A stretch of 44,855 nt of DNA from Lachnospiraceae bacterium (GCA_021205565.1 JAJPXG010000057.1:21714-66568), one strand, 5' to 3'. Positions 6,910-15,149 are shown, counted from the stretch's first letter. The notes: a model not told the origin generated them from the letters alone. A program made the numbers and translations.

Positions 6910-7764
6910 ATGAAGAAACAGGATTTTACCGTGTTAAAGATTAAGGATTTGCACCCGTTCCCCGACAATCCGTTCCATGTGGTGGAGGACGAAGCACTCA
7001 TAGAAATGGCAGAGAGCATTAAGGAATTTGGAATCGTTACGCCGATAATCACACGCCCGAAAGAGGACGGGGACGGTTATGAGGTCATCGCAGGACAGCG
7101 GCGTGTCCGTGCATCCGAGCTTGCAGGGATAGATACCGCCCCCGCCTTTGTCCTGCCCTTAGACCGTGACCGAGCCATCATTACCCTTGTGGACAGCAAC
7201 TTGCAGCGCGAAAATATCCTGCCGAGCGAGCGTGCATTCGCCTACAAGATGAAATTAGAAGCCATGAAGCGGCAGGGTTTCCGTACCGATTTAACTTCTG
7301 CCCAAGTTGGGGAGAAGTTGACTTCGGTGGAGCAGCTTGCGAAGCAGAGCGCAAACAGCCGCACCCAGATACAGCGGTTTATCCGATTGACGGAACTGAT
7401 ACCGCCGATTTTGCAGATGGTGGACGAGGGGAAAATTGCCCTCACGCCTGCGGTGGAGCTGTCCTTTCTGAAGAAAGACGAGCAGGAAAATCTATTTGCC
7501 ACAATGGAGAGCGAGGAGGCAACTCCTTCATTGTCACAGGCACAGCGCATGAAAAAGCTGAGCCAGTCGGGGCGGCTCGATATGGATAAGATATTTTCCA
7601 TTATGACCGAGGAAAAGGGAAACCAGAAAGAAACCATGAAAATCGGTATGGAGAAGCTGCGCCGGTATTTCCCCAAAGGCACAACGCCGAAGCAGATGGA
7701 GGATACCATTCTTCGATTGTTGGAACGTGAATTGCAGAAAAAACGGAGCAGGGACAGCCGATAA
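6910..7764 (+). CDS. ParB/RepB/Spo0J-family partition-like protein
   Basis: 284 residues. The N-terminal ParB nuclease/CTPase fold is clear: LHPFPDNPFHVVED, then ESIKEFGIVTPIITRP, then VIAGQRRVRASELAG (box II). A helix-turn-helix segment follows (VEQLAKQSANSRTQIQRFIRLTEL). It begins 8 bases after the relaxase stop, in the same operon. No ParA ATPase is seen beside it. It may act as a centromere- or origin-binding factor, or as a regulator of the transfer operon rather than a true segregation partner. Confidence 0.88.
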   Translation: MKKQDFTVLKIKDLHPFPDNPFHVVEDEALIEMAESIKEFGIVTPIITRPKEDGDGYEVIAGQRRVRASELAGIDTAPAFVLPLDRDRAIITLVDSNLQRENILPSERAFAYKMKLEAMKRQGFRTDLTSAQVGEKLTSVEQLAKQSANSRTQIQRFIRLTELIPPILQMVDEGKIALTPAVELSFLKKDEQENLFATMESEEATPSLSQAQRMKKLSQSGRLDMDKIFSIMTEEKGNQKETMKIGMEKLRRYFPKGTTPKQMEDTILRLLERELQKKRSRDSR

Positions 7765-7809
7765 TCTTTTCTTTTCGGTTGGTAAATGCAGGGCATTGAA
7801 GGATAGAAA

Positions 7810-8037
7810 ATGCGTGAAATTCAGTATGAGATTGTAAAAGAAATCGCTGTATTATCTAGAAACAGCGGCGGCTATACAAAGGAAATCAACCTTATCGCAT
7901 GGAACGGGCATGAGCCGAAGATTGACATCCGCAGCTTTTCCTCGAACCGTGAGAAATGCGGCAGGGGGATTACGCTTTCCGCAGACGAAGCGGCGGCACT
8001 CTTAGAAGTATTGAAGAAGGAACTGGATCACAGATAG
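7810..8037 (+). CDS. PC4/YdbC-like single-strand nucleic-acid-binding protein
   Basis: 75 residues resembling bacterial PC4/YdbC proteins: a beta-rich core (KEINLIAWNGHEPKIDIRSFS) ending in an amphipathic helix (LSADEAAALLEVLKKEL). Members bind single-stranded DNA or RNA as dimers. In a mobilizable element this could coat the transferred strand or help RepA. It lies in line with the relaxase and ParB genes. The match is by sequence pattern only. Confidence 0.75.
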   Translation: MREIQYEIVKEIAVLSRNSGGYTKEINLIAWNGHEPKIDIRSFSSNREKCGRGITLSADEAAALLEVLKKELDHR

Positions 8038-8097
8038 TTGATGGCGGCGTGGAGTGTCTGCGGACGCTCCCGCCCTGCCTTGCAGGGAGGGTTTTAG

Positions 8098-8289
8098 ATG
8101 GACAAGGATAAAAAGACAGCGGAAAGGAAAAAGCGCATCACGCCAAAAGCACCCGTGCAGATGGTTGTGAAGCATGAGTTTGTCGGCACACAGACCGTCA
8201 TAGACGCTTTTATCCCGATTATTTACGAGGATATTCACAGGACGGTCACAGAAGTTGACACCTTAGACACAGGGAGCTTGAGCGCATAG
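8098..8289 (+). CDS. Small conserved-looking protein upstream of recombinase
   Basis: 63 residues: a basic start (MDKDKKTAERKKRITPKAP), then an acidic and hydrophobic tail (TVIDAFIPIIYEDI). ATG 8098 follows GGAGGG. I do not recognise a family. The position just before the recombinase suggests a role in excision or its control, for example as a directionality factor, but nothing in the sequence proves it. Confidence 0.55.
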   Translation: MDKDKKTAERKKRITPKAPVQMVVKHEFVGTQTVIDAFIPIIYEDIHRTVTEVDTLDTGSLSA

Positions 8290-8342
8290 AATGTACGCAT
8301 GGAAGTGCAAAGAATTTAGGACAGAAACGGAGGTTTTATCAT

Positions 8343-8894
8343 ATGACAAAGACAGCGGAACAGGTATACAGGGTTGGCATTTACTGCCGTTTATCAAAGG
8401 ACGATGGCACGGATAACGAGAGTGCAAGCATCGCAACACAGAAATCCATCCTTACGGATTATGTGAAAAAACAGGGATGGCACTTGACGAAAACCTATGT
8501 GGATGACGGATATTCGGGTACAAATTTCCAACGACCAAACTTCCAGAGTATGATTAAGGACATTGAAAACGGGCTTATCAACTGCGTGATTACAAAGGAT
8601 TTATCCCGTCTGGGACGGAATTACCTTGACTGCGGCTTATATCTGGAAGTCTTTTTCCCAGAGCATAACGTGCGGTATATCGCTGTCAATGACGGTGTGG
8701 ACACGCTCAATAAATCGGCAATGGACATTACCCCGTTCCGAAATATCCTCAAGAACATGGGTTATTTAGGAAAGGTACGTCGCCATTTCTCTCTTTTTCG
8801 ACAGTTGAGAGCCCAACAATCGCTTTTTATTTTCGTTCCTGCAAGGGATAATGTTTGTTCAACGCTAAGATATATATTCACTGCTTCTCAATAA
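8343..8894 (+). pseudogene. Large serine recombinase, truncated by ICE-B insertion
   Basis: The N-terminal catalytic domain is intact: VGIYCRLSKDD with the nucleophile serine, DDGYSGTNFQRPNF, and KDLSRLGRNYLDCG. Homology to the two full-length recombinases at 12533-9245 ends after DITPFRNILK, near base 8760. The remaining 45 or so codons to 8894 are unrelated and overlap the ICE-B resolvase on the other strand. The recombinase domain, zinc ribbon and coiled coil are missing. It was presumably the integrase of the IME and is now inactive. The break marks the left end of ICE-B. Confidence 0.85.
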
Positions 8895-9233
8895 AGGGAA
8901 TACTTCGCTGTTTCCGCTGGAGAGTTTCAATCCCCGCTTGTCCAAATCGGCAATAGCCTGTTCCAGCAGAAGGAAGTCACGCGCCACCCGGTCGAGCTTT
9001 GTAACGAGAATGGAAGCCGCATCTTTTTCAGCGGCAAGGTGAATTGCTTTCTGCCAGCCCAGACGATCAAGATAAGTTCCCTTTTCGTAAGCCTGAACCT
9101 CACCGACAATATTGAGATTTTCACGCTCTGCTTGCTGATGCAGCAGGGCGCTTTGGTTTTTCAGAGCCAGATCGTCATCGAGCTGGTTCTTAGTTGCCAC
9201 ACGGCAGTAGATTACTACGCGCATCTTCTTCAT
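8865..9233 (-). CDS. Short resolvase-domain protein lacking the catalytic serine
   Basis: 122 residues covering only the resolvase fold of serine recombinases (VTKLDRVARDFLLLEQAIADLDKRG). The motif that should read YCRVS reads YCRVATKNQ, so the nucleophile serine is replaced by alanine and there is no DNA-binding domain. I place the start at 9233 after GGGAGG. The frame upstream overlaps the stop of the preceding recombinase gene. Strand cleavage is not expected. It may be an accessory subunit that binds the two large recombinases, or a degenerate copy. Confidence 0.8.
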   Translation of the reverse strand: MKKMRVVIYCRVATKNQLDDDLALKNQSALLHQQAERENLNIVGEVQAYEKGTYLDRLGWQKAIHLAAEKDAASILVTKLDRVARDFLLLEQAIADLDKRGLKLSSGNSEVFPLLRSSEYIS

Positions 9234-9244
9234 GATACCTCCCT

Positions 9245-10885
9245 TCATATCGCCCCGATAAAGCGGTAAAAGATTTTAATGTCTTGGTGTCTTTGGCCAT
9301 CTACAATGGTGCGCTCACCGATCTCAATGTGGTCAATCAGCTCGTCCAATGTTTCCCGGTCAATTTCCTGCAGGTGCAGATGCTTACGGACGATAGCAGT
9401 CCATTTCTGGACATTTGCCATATCCTGCTGAACCTTGTTTGCTTCTGCAAGGAGCGTATCAAGCCGATCCGCTTTCTGGATTCGCTCCTGTTCACTTTTC
9501 TCAATCAGCATCAGAAAGGTAGCTTCACTGATTGCGCCGCTGACCTTATCTTCATAGAGCTTTGCGGTCAGATGTTCCAGCTCCTGGACACGCCGCCGCA
9601 GCTTCGAGATTTCCTGACGGGTGTTTTCCTGCCGTGCAGCGTCGGCGGAGGACACCTGCTTTTTTAACTGCTTCAGGACAGCATCCTCATCCAGTGTGAT
9701 CGCTTCGGCATGAGCCTTGATCTCACCCAGAACAATTTCCTTCAGAGAGAGTTCATAAATCCGGTGCCAGGAGCAGGTACTGTGTCCAGTGGTAGCAAAC
9801 CGTGAACAGAAATAGGAAATGTACTTTTTGACAGTTCCATTCTTTCGGCGTTGGGTTTCCCGGCTGGCAACGAGGGGATGTCCACAATCAGCGCAGACCA
9901 GCTTGCCAGTAAACAAAGCAGGCTGGGGAGCGGCACTATCGGCGCTTCGGAGCTTTGCCAAATGGTTGATCTCCTGAACCGCATCCCATACCTCGTTAGA
10001 AATAATTGCTTCATGTGCATCCTCATGGGAAATCCATTTTGATTCCGGTTTGCAGATCATTGTCTTATCCTTATAGGAACGGGTGCCAGTGCGGTTCTGT
10101 GTGACCGTACCGAGATATACCTCATCATTCAGAAGCTGCTTTACCGTAGCGTAGGTCCACAGCTTGGAATATTTGCAGGTGCCATTCTTTCCATAGTGGG
10201 TTTCCCAATACCAGCGCGGGGAAAGAATTTCTTCCCTGTTGAGTGCGGCAGCGATTTTGCCGTAGGCCATGCCGGAGCGCCGCATCTCAAATATTCTCCG
10301 CACAACGGCAGCGGATTCATCATCAATAACAAGACGGTGTTTGTCATCTTCGCATTTGCGGTAGCCGTAAGGGGCAAACGCAGTAAGGTATTGACCGCTT
10401 TTCTTTTTGGCATAAATCACCGATTTGATTTTACTACTCAGGTCTTTTAGATGGTAGTCGTTCATCAGACTGCGAAAGTGCAGCATATCGGTGTTATCGC
10501 CCTCACTGTCGAGACAGTCCAGAACAGATACGAACCGGCAGCCCATGGACGGGAATACCACATCCGTATAGCGTCCAACCTCAACAAAGTCACGCCCCAG
10601 GCGGGAAAGGTCTTTGACCAGGATCAGGTTGATAAGGCCGTTTCTTGCATCCTCCAACATTTCCTGAAAGGCTGGCCGCTGGAAGTTGCCTCCACTGTAC
10701 CCATCGTCCCGATATGTCTTGACCTCCACCCAACCGTTGAGCATAACAAATTTTGAGAGGATTTCATACTGGTTTTCGATACTTACCGATTCATCACCGG
10801 GAATGTAGTTTTTCGCTTTTGCAGAGTTGGCGGCGTCATCAACGCTTAAACGGCAGTAGATGCCGACTTTATATAGCTTTTTCAT
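9245..10885 (-). CDS. Large serine recombinase (TnpX/TndX type), second of tandem pair
   Basis: 546 residues. Domains in order: resolvase (VGIYCRLSVDD, KDLSRLGRDFVEVG); recombinase domain (APYGYRKCEDDKHRLVIDD to VYLGTVTQNRTGT); zinc ribbon (CADCGHP ... CSRF ... TCSWHRI); coiled coil (EISKLRRRVQELEHLTAKLYEDKV). The catalytic serine is present. ATG 10885 lies inside the end of the upstream recombinase gene (17-base overlap), so the two are co-translated. It should catalyse site-specific integration and excision of ICE-B, perhaps together with its neighbour. Confidence 0.92.
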   Translation of the reverse strand: MKKLYKVGIYCRLSVDDAANSAKAKNYIPGDESVSIENQYEILSKFVMLNGWVEVKTYRDDGYSGGNFQRPAFQEMLEDARNGLINLILVKDLSRLGRDFVEVGRYTDVVFPSMGCRFVSVLDCLDSEGDNTDMLHFRSLMNDYHLKDLSSKIKSVIYAKKKSGQYLTAFAPYGYRKCEDDKHRLVIDDESAAVVRRIFEMRRSGMAYGKIAAALNREEILSPRWYWETHYGKNGTCKYSKLWTYATVKQLLNDEVYLGTVTQNRTGTRSYKDKTMICKPESKWISHEDAHEAIISNEVWDAVQEINHLAKLRSADSAAPQPALFTGKLVCADCGHPLVASRETQRRKNGTVKKYISYFCSRFATTGHSTCSWHRIYELSLKEIVLGEIKAHAEAITLDEDAVLKQLKKQVSSADAARQENTRQEISKLRRRVQELEHLTAKLYEDKVSGAISEATFLMLIEKSEQERIQKADRLDTLLAEANKVQQDMANVQKWTAIVRKHLHLQEIDRETLDELIDHIEIGERTIVDGQRHQDIKIFYRFIGAI

Positions 10886-12533
10886 ATTGGTTCCGCCTTT
10901 CCTGCTGCAGCGCATCGTCCACATTACCAACATACCGGTAATATACTTTGATGTCGCGTACCCGCAGCCCATTTTCTTTCCGTGTATCGCCAACCTCAAT
11001 CCGGTCAACCAGTTCAAAGAGAATGGTTTCATCCAGCTGTGTGATCTCTGTATAACGCCGGATCACTTCTGTCCAATGGTCAGCGCCCTGCTGGTTCTCC
11101 TGATGTGCTTTTACCTTGCGCTCCAGTTCGGGAAGCGCACCGGCTTTTTCAGCCCGTTCCGCTTCATATTTCCGCATCAGCGTCTGGAAAACAGTCTGCG
11201 GAATGGTGCCAGTGCATTTATCCTCGTAGAGATTTTGCATCAGGCGTTCCAGTTCCGAAATCCGCGCCTGCGTTGTTTTCAGCTCCTGATCAAAGGAGGA
11301 AAGGCGGGTACGGTTTTCTTTTTCCTTTAGCCGGATGATTTGCTGCGCAAGACGTTCCGGGTCATACTCGGCAAATCGGGCTTTTTCCCGAATGTCAGCC
11401 AGAACAAGCTGCTCTAAAACATGCTCGTAAATCGTATGCACGGTGCAGGCGCTTTTTCCGCTGCGGGCATAATTGCCGCATATAAAGGAGCTGTACCGTC
11501 CCGGCCTGCCATCTTTGTAGGTGAATTTCTCTGTATGGTTCCGCATCTTAAAGCCACAGTCCGCACAATAAACCAGGCCGGTAAAGATACTTTTACAACC
11601 ATCAGAGGTTTCTTTTTTCTGTACGCGCTTCTGGTCGATACCGACGACTGTATCCCATACAGAACGGGGGATAATAGCCTCATGTGTTCCTTCCACACGA
11701 ATCCATTCGTCCTCCGGCTTGTTGATGAGCTTCCGGGATTTATACGACATAGTGCCGGTCTTGCCCTGCACCATATTACCGATATAAACCTCGTTGCGAA
11801 CAATGTTCTTTACGGTAGCATCCGCCCATTTGTGATTAACACGGCGCGGATCGCTCTGGCCCTTTCTCTGATAGTACAGTACCCCAGGAGATTGAACCCC
11901 TTCCTCGTTGAGTACAACAGCAATGGCATGGAAGCCCATGCCGGATGCTCTCATAGCGAAGATCCGGCGCACAACCGGTGCGGTATCCTCGTCAATGATA
12001 AGGTGGTGCTTATCCGCGGGGTCACGCTTATAACCGTATGCGGGATAGGTCCCCATGAATTTGCCGTTTTCAGCACAGGCTTTTTTGACTGCCTTGACTT
12101 TTTTGCTTGTATCGCGGCTATAGAATTCGTTAAATAAGTTCAAAAAGCACATGACATCGGTGCTTCCGTCCTGGCTCTGTGTGTCGATACCGTTATTAAG
12201 AGCGATGAAACGACAGCCAATGGACGGGAACAGATAATCTGTGTACTGTCCAAACTCAATATAGTTGCGCCCAAATCGTGACAGGTCTTTGACCAGAATC
12301 AGATTGATGCGCTTTGCCTTTGCATCTTCGATGAGCCGCTGGACACCGGGGCGGTTGAAGTTCGTCCCAGAGTACCCGTCATCAACGTATACGTCAACCT
12401 CGTTCCAGCCGCGCTGACGCACATAATTTTGCAGAAGCAGTTTCTGGTTTTCGATGCTGACGGATTCCCCGTCACGTTCATCGTCATTGGAAAGGCGGCA
12501 GTAAATGCCGACGTTGTATGTCTTATCGATCAT
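10869..12533 (-). CDS. Large serine recombinase (TnpX/TndX type), first of tandem pair
   Basis: 554 residues with the same plan as the neighbour: catalytic VGIYCRLSNDD, DDGYSGTNFNRP, KDLSRFGRNYIEFG; recombinase domain (PAYGYKRDPADKHHLIIDED); zinc ribbon (CADCGFKM ... CGNYARSGKSACTVHTI); coiled coil (ISELERLMQNLYEDKCTG). ATG 12533 follows GGGAGG. The two recombinases differ widely, so this is not a recent duplication. They may act as a heteromeric pair or handle different reactions. The genes read outward towards the element end, as is usual. Confidence 0.92.
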   Translation of the reverse strand: MIDKTYNVGIYCRLSNDDERDGESVSIENQKLLLQNYVRQRGWNEVDVYVDDGYSGTNFNRPGVQRLIEDAKAKRINLILVKDLSRFGRNYIEFGQYTDYLFPSIGCRFIALNNGIDTQSQDGSTDVMCFLNLFNEFYSRDTSKKVKAVKKACAENGKFMGTYPAYGYKRDPADKHHLIIDEDTAPVVRRIFAMRASGMGFHAIAVVLNEEGVQSPGVLYYQRKGQSDPRRVNHKWADATVKNIVRNEVYIGNMVQGKTGTMSYKSRKLINKPEDEWIRVEGTHEAIIPRSVWDTVVGIDQKRVQKKETSDGCKSIFTGLVYCADCGFKMRNHTEKFTYKDGRPGRYSSFICGNYARSGKSACTVHTIYEHVLEQLVLADIREKARFAEYDPERLAQQIIRLKEKENRTRLSSFDQELKTTQARISELERLMQNLYEDKCTGTIPQTVFQTLMRKYEAERAEKAGALPELERKVKAHQENQQGADHWTEVIRRYTEITQLDETILFELVDRIEVGDTRKENGLRVRDIKVYYRYVGNVDDALQQERRNQYEKAI

Positions 12534-12672
12534 CTTTATTTTACCTCCCGACAATCTCAGTTTCATACCTCATGCGGCGTGATGGCTTTGCAGTTGTTAC
12601 CCTGCAAGAGTATGATACCTAAAATGCCATCGCCGCGCAAGGATGCGGCAAGCCGAGAGAATATGTTCAAAG

Positions 12673-12864
12673 TTATGTGGCGTGACCAGCGCAGGCAGCA
12701 GCCTGGGGAGAAATTTCTGTCATGGCCCGCCGCACGGCGAGCTGCTCCAAAGCCTTGCCCAGGTCTTTTTCGCCAGAGAAAAAACTTGTCACGCGGTATA
12801 TGGTATTCCCAATCCTGACCTCTTTATAAGAGGTAGTCGGGGCTGATGCAGTCTGGTTATTCAT
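12673..12864 (-). CDS. tnpW: TnpW-like small transposon protein
   Basis: 63 residues. The core YKEVRIGNTIYRVTSFFSGEKDLGKALEQLAVRRA is characteristic of the TnpW family in clostridial conjugative transposons, whose function is not established. ATG 12864 follows GAAGGAGG. It lies upstream of and in line with the recombinase genes, so a role in recombination or its control is plausible. Confidence 0.8.
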   Translation of the reverse strand: MNNQTASAPTTSYKEVRIGNTIYRVTSFFSGEKDLGKALEQLAVRRAMTEISPQAAACAGHAT

Positions 12865-12942
12865 CAGCGCACCTCCTTCAAAAACACAGCCTATGATAAT
12901 TCAATGTATGTAAACACAGGTTGTCTCTATTCGATAAAAGAA

Positions 12943-13002
12943 AGGCAGCTGCGCGGGTAAGATTGGGGCCGTATTACATACGGTGCATTTCGGCGCAGCT
13001 GC
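12943..13002. terminator. Large two-part hairpin between sigma-like gene and tnpW
   Basis: Outer perfect 11-bp arms GGCAGCTGCGC and GCGCAGCTGCC enclose an inner stem CCGTAT/ATACGG. On the minus strand it is followed by TTTCTTTTATC and on the plus strand by a T run, so it could stop transcription from either side. It isolates the recombinase operon from the sigma-like gene. Confidence 0.65.
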
Positions 13003-13398
13003 CTGATGATTGCTTTTTTGATATTCGCCACTTTTGCCACGCGCCCCTGGCGATAGGGATATAGCAGGCCGCCCCTGGCAGGGCTGTCATAACTCCGCAG
13101 CGTCGTTTTACTCGTGCGCCGCAGGGTTCCCCCTCAAGTCTGTGGGAGGTCGTGAGAAAGTATCGTTAGCCCCCGCGCTGTCATCGCGCCCGGATTGCCG
13201 GTCCGGGTCTAAGGCTTCCGTCCATCGCTCGAACAGCTTGTCCTCATCACCTCCTACAAGCTGCTGTCATCGCGCCGGGCCTTACGCCGCTATTCACGCG
13301 GGTTATGTACCTACTATACCGTATATTCAATTTTCAAAGTGCCTGAAGGGTGAGGAAAATGTATCCTTCACTGTGTAGGCACTGGAAAGGGCCGGATG
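13003..13398. other. Non-coding stretch downstream of sigma-like gene
   Basis: No ORF with a usable start is supported. GCTGTCATCGCGCC occurs twice (about 13179 and 13264). On the minus strand there is a perfect extended ribosome site, AGGAGGTGAT (about 13256-13247), followed by an open frame of about 44 codons without a normal start. A hairpin near 13340-13382 (AGTGCCT/AGGCACT) follows the sigma-like gene. This looks like a structured or regulatory stretch. Confidence 0.4.
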
Positions 13399-13866
13399 TC
13401 ACCCGTTTCGCAAAATTCTTTTGATTTTTTGTATTCGCTTATAGATGGCGTTCCGGGAGCATCCCCACATCCGGGCAACCTCTGACTGACGGTAGCCGTC
13501 CATGGCAATCAGCGTCACCAGTTCCAAATCCTTCTTACTGAGAGAGGAAAGCTGCTGATACAGCTTTTCGTCCTCAATGGATTCCACCCAGGCATAGCGC
13601 CCGGACGGTTGGTGCTGTTCAAATGCCACTGACAGAGCGGCAAACTTCCGAAACAATGTGGAATGCTTGTCCTCATCAAAAGAGGATTCCTCCGGCAGCT
13701 CTTGTGTGTGGTTTGCATAGACTCTCCGACTGCAAAACCAGCCCCAGTCAAATGCTTTCATCTTGGTAATGGCGTTCTCGTCCATGCCGGCGGCGACATA
13801 TTCCCTATGTAGCTGTTCCCATTCTTTATCAAATTTGCGCTTCTCACGCGCGTAATGAAAACTCAT
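13399..13866 (-). CDS. Sigma-70-like regulatory protein of ICE-B
   Basis: 155 residues. The C-terminal helix-turn-helix is LELVTLIAMDGYRQSEVARMWGCSRNAIYKRIQKIKRIL. The N-terminus (HYAREKRKFDKEWEQLHREYVAAGMDENAI) aligns with the IME protein at 3346. The start is ATG 13866, not the upstream ATG of the ORF track, because GGAGG lies just before it. That ribosome site is in the 3' arm of a perfect 15-bp inverted repeat. The gene reads towards the recombinase operon and may control it. No core-binding region is evident, so it could be an activator-like regulator. Confidence 0.78.
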   Translation of the reverse strand: MSFHYAREKRKFDKEWEQLHREYVAAGMDENAITKMKAFDWGWFCSRRVYANHTQELPEESSFDEDKHSTLFRKFAALSVAFEQHQPSGRYAWVESIEDEKLYQQLSSLSKKDLELVTLIAMDGYRQSEVARMWGCSRNAIYKRIQKIKRILRNG

Positions 13867-13871
13867 CGTTA

Positions 13872-13915
13872 CCTCCATTTCGATTCGGTTGATTTCGGGC
13901 GAATCGAAATGGAGG
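13872..13915 (-). promoter_or_regulatory. Perfect hairpin containing the ribosome site of the sigma-like gene
   Basis: Perfect 15-bp arms, in mRNA order CCTCCATTTCGATTC (13915-13901) and GAATCGAAATGGAGG (13886-13872), with a 14-base loop. The 3' arm ends with the GGAGG ribosome site, 5 bases before the ATG, and the 5' arm carries a matching CCTCC anti-ribosome-site sequence. When folded it would block initiation. It could also be a dimeric protein site. It matches the layout at 3298-3333. Confidence 0.8.
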
Positions 13916-13993
13916 GCGGGGAGCGGCACCGGGGAAACAGAAATGCGCCCGGACAGCAGAAAGCTATTCGAGCGCAAAAACTACGATATTCAG

Positions 13994-14107
13994 TTAAAAA
14001 GCGACGATTTTCGCACTGGCCAGCAGACTGTTCCCGTTCGGGGGTCTGGCTTTTTTTGACAGTAATGCAAACATTGTCGGAATTTGTCGGCGGTTAGGTT
14101 GTGTCAT
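13994..14107 (-). CDS. Possible 37-residue small protein upstream of sigma-like gene
   Basis: ATG 14107 lies 8 bases after AGGAGGG, and the frame ends at TAA 13996-13994. The product (MTQPNRRQIPTMFALLSKKARPPNG start) is basic with no recognised domain. The ribosome site is good, but short ORFs of this size occur by chance, so this is tentative. Confidence 0.35.
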   Translation of the reverse strand: MTQPNRRQIPTMFALLSKKARPPNGNSLLASAKIVAF

Positions 14108-14360
14108 GGGCGGCTCCCTCCTAAAGCCGCCGTATCTGCCAGCATTGGCGCGTCATTCTTTTTGAGGGCAAAAGAGCGGCGGCCTTGATTTCTCAAAACC
14201 GCCGCCAGCGCATGTGAAAATGAGCATGGAAAATGATCTGCCCAGCAGCGGTTTTTTTCTTTTCTGCCGCTGCTGGCAGAATAAAATAGTATTGACCTGA
14301 TTTTTCAAATTGCTTTAGATATCTCTTTAAATCTTAAATCCCGATTTATTAACTGACCGC
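14108..14360. other. Intergenic stretch with two GC hairpins
   Basis: Arms GCGGCGG (14176-14182) / CCGCCGC (14199-14205), and CCAGCAGCGG (14242-14251) / CCGCTGCTGG (14267-14276) with a T-rich loop. Neither is followed by a clear T run. They lie at the change from ICE backbone to cargo. No gene is seen. Confidence 0.5.
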
Positions 14361-15149
14361 TTATGGTTTTTGATTGTGGATAGAGTGATTTGAATAAGGG
14401 AACATTGGGGATCGTAAATCAAATCGAAAAGTCTCACGATCCACTATACCGAGCGTACTATCGCTATCATATAACTGCAACAAAAATTCCGCCATTTGTT
14501 TACTGGTGTGATATGTCCCAAAGGCTTTGTCATAATCATACGCATCAACATTATTTGCCTTTTTCCCAAACTCCGTTTGTGTTGCAGCCGGAGCCAGAAC
14601 CTTGGCCCGCATCTTTGCACCTGTTTCCATCAATTCCCAAGCCAGTCCCTCCGTAAATGTGCTGACGTAGAATTTTGTTGCACAATAGGTAACGGCAGTA
14701 GGAACAATCGTGTATCCGCCACAAGAAGAAATGTTGATAAGCTGTGTTTCGGGAACGTCCTTATAGTCATGAACAAACAGGGACGATAGAATAGTTAGCG
14801 CCTCGATGTTCAGCCGTATCATGGTGTCTATCTTCCCTAAATCTTGCTGGGCTACGCTGCCATAGTTTCCAAAACCAGCGTTATTTACCCACGTTTCCAG
14901 CCGTAAACCTTGTAGGCTGGAATAGAATTGATATACATTTTCCAAAACAGAAAGATCAACGGTCTTGATTATAACATCGACAGTAGGGCATTTCTCCAAA
15001 ATTTCATTCTTTAGGGCTTTCAGACAGTCCTTGCGCCGCGCAACGACCACCAAATTCTTGCCACGGGCAGCAAAGGCTTTTGCAGTTTCGTACCCTATAC
15101 CAGAGCTGGCTCCCGTAATGACTGTATATCCCTTTGTTTCATATTTCAT
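14361..15149 (-). CDS. Short-chain dehydrogenase/reductase
   Basis: 262 residues of the classical SDR fold. The cofactor loop is TGASSGIG (about 12-19), NNAG is at about 94-97, a catalytic serine lies in INISSCGGY, and the active-site pair is in YCATK. The VVARRK segment after the second strand suggests NADP(H) use. ATG 15149 follows GGAGG. It is transcribed from a MerR-type promoter shared with the divergent MerR gene, so expression should rise on the MerR signal. It probably reduces an aldehyde, ketone or other carbonyl; the substrate cannot be read. Confidence 0.9.
   Translation of the reverse strand: MKYETKGYTVITGASSGIGYETAKAFAARGKNLVVVARRKDCLKALKNEILEKCPTVDVIIKTVDLSVLENVYQFYSSLQGLRLETWVNNAGFGNYGSVAQQDLGKIDTMIRLNIEALTILSSLFVHDYKDVPETQLINISSCGGYTIVPTAVTYCATKFYVSTFTEGLAWELMETGAKMRAKVLAPAATQTEFGKKANNVDAYDYDKAFGTYHTSKQMAEFLLQLYDSDSTLGIVDRETFRFDLRSPMFPYSNHSIHNQKP

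Larger units (their letters stand above)
499..8770. mobile_element. Integrative mobilizable element (IME), right end interrupted
   Basis: The gene order is tnpV, TetR cargo operon, sigma-like genes, RepA, origin-like repeats, MobV relaxase, ParB, PC4-like, small ORF and serine recombinase. It has a relaxase but no type IV secretion genes, as expected of an IME that borrows a helper ICE. The left edge lies where topB homology ends. The right edge is not in the window, because the recombinase at 8343 loses homology near 8760 and ICE-B begins. Both boundaries are approximate. Confidence 0.6.

Noticed and set aside
11421-12137. 238-aa ORF on the plus strand
   Set aside because: Antisense to the large serine recombinase; no ribosome site or domain.
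13034-13378. 114-aa ORF on the plus strand
   Set aside because: No ribosome site, Ser/Pro/Arg/Cys-rich composition, and it crosses hairpins and a minus-strand ribosome-site-like sequence.
14176-14276. Two GC hairpins as intrinsic terminators
   Set aside because: Neither is followed by a T run on either strand; kept only as hairpins.
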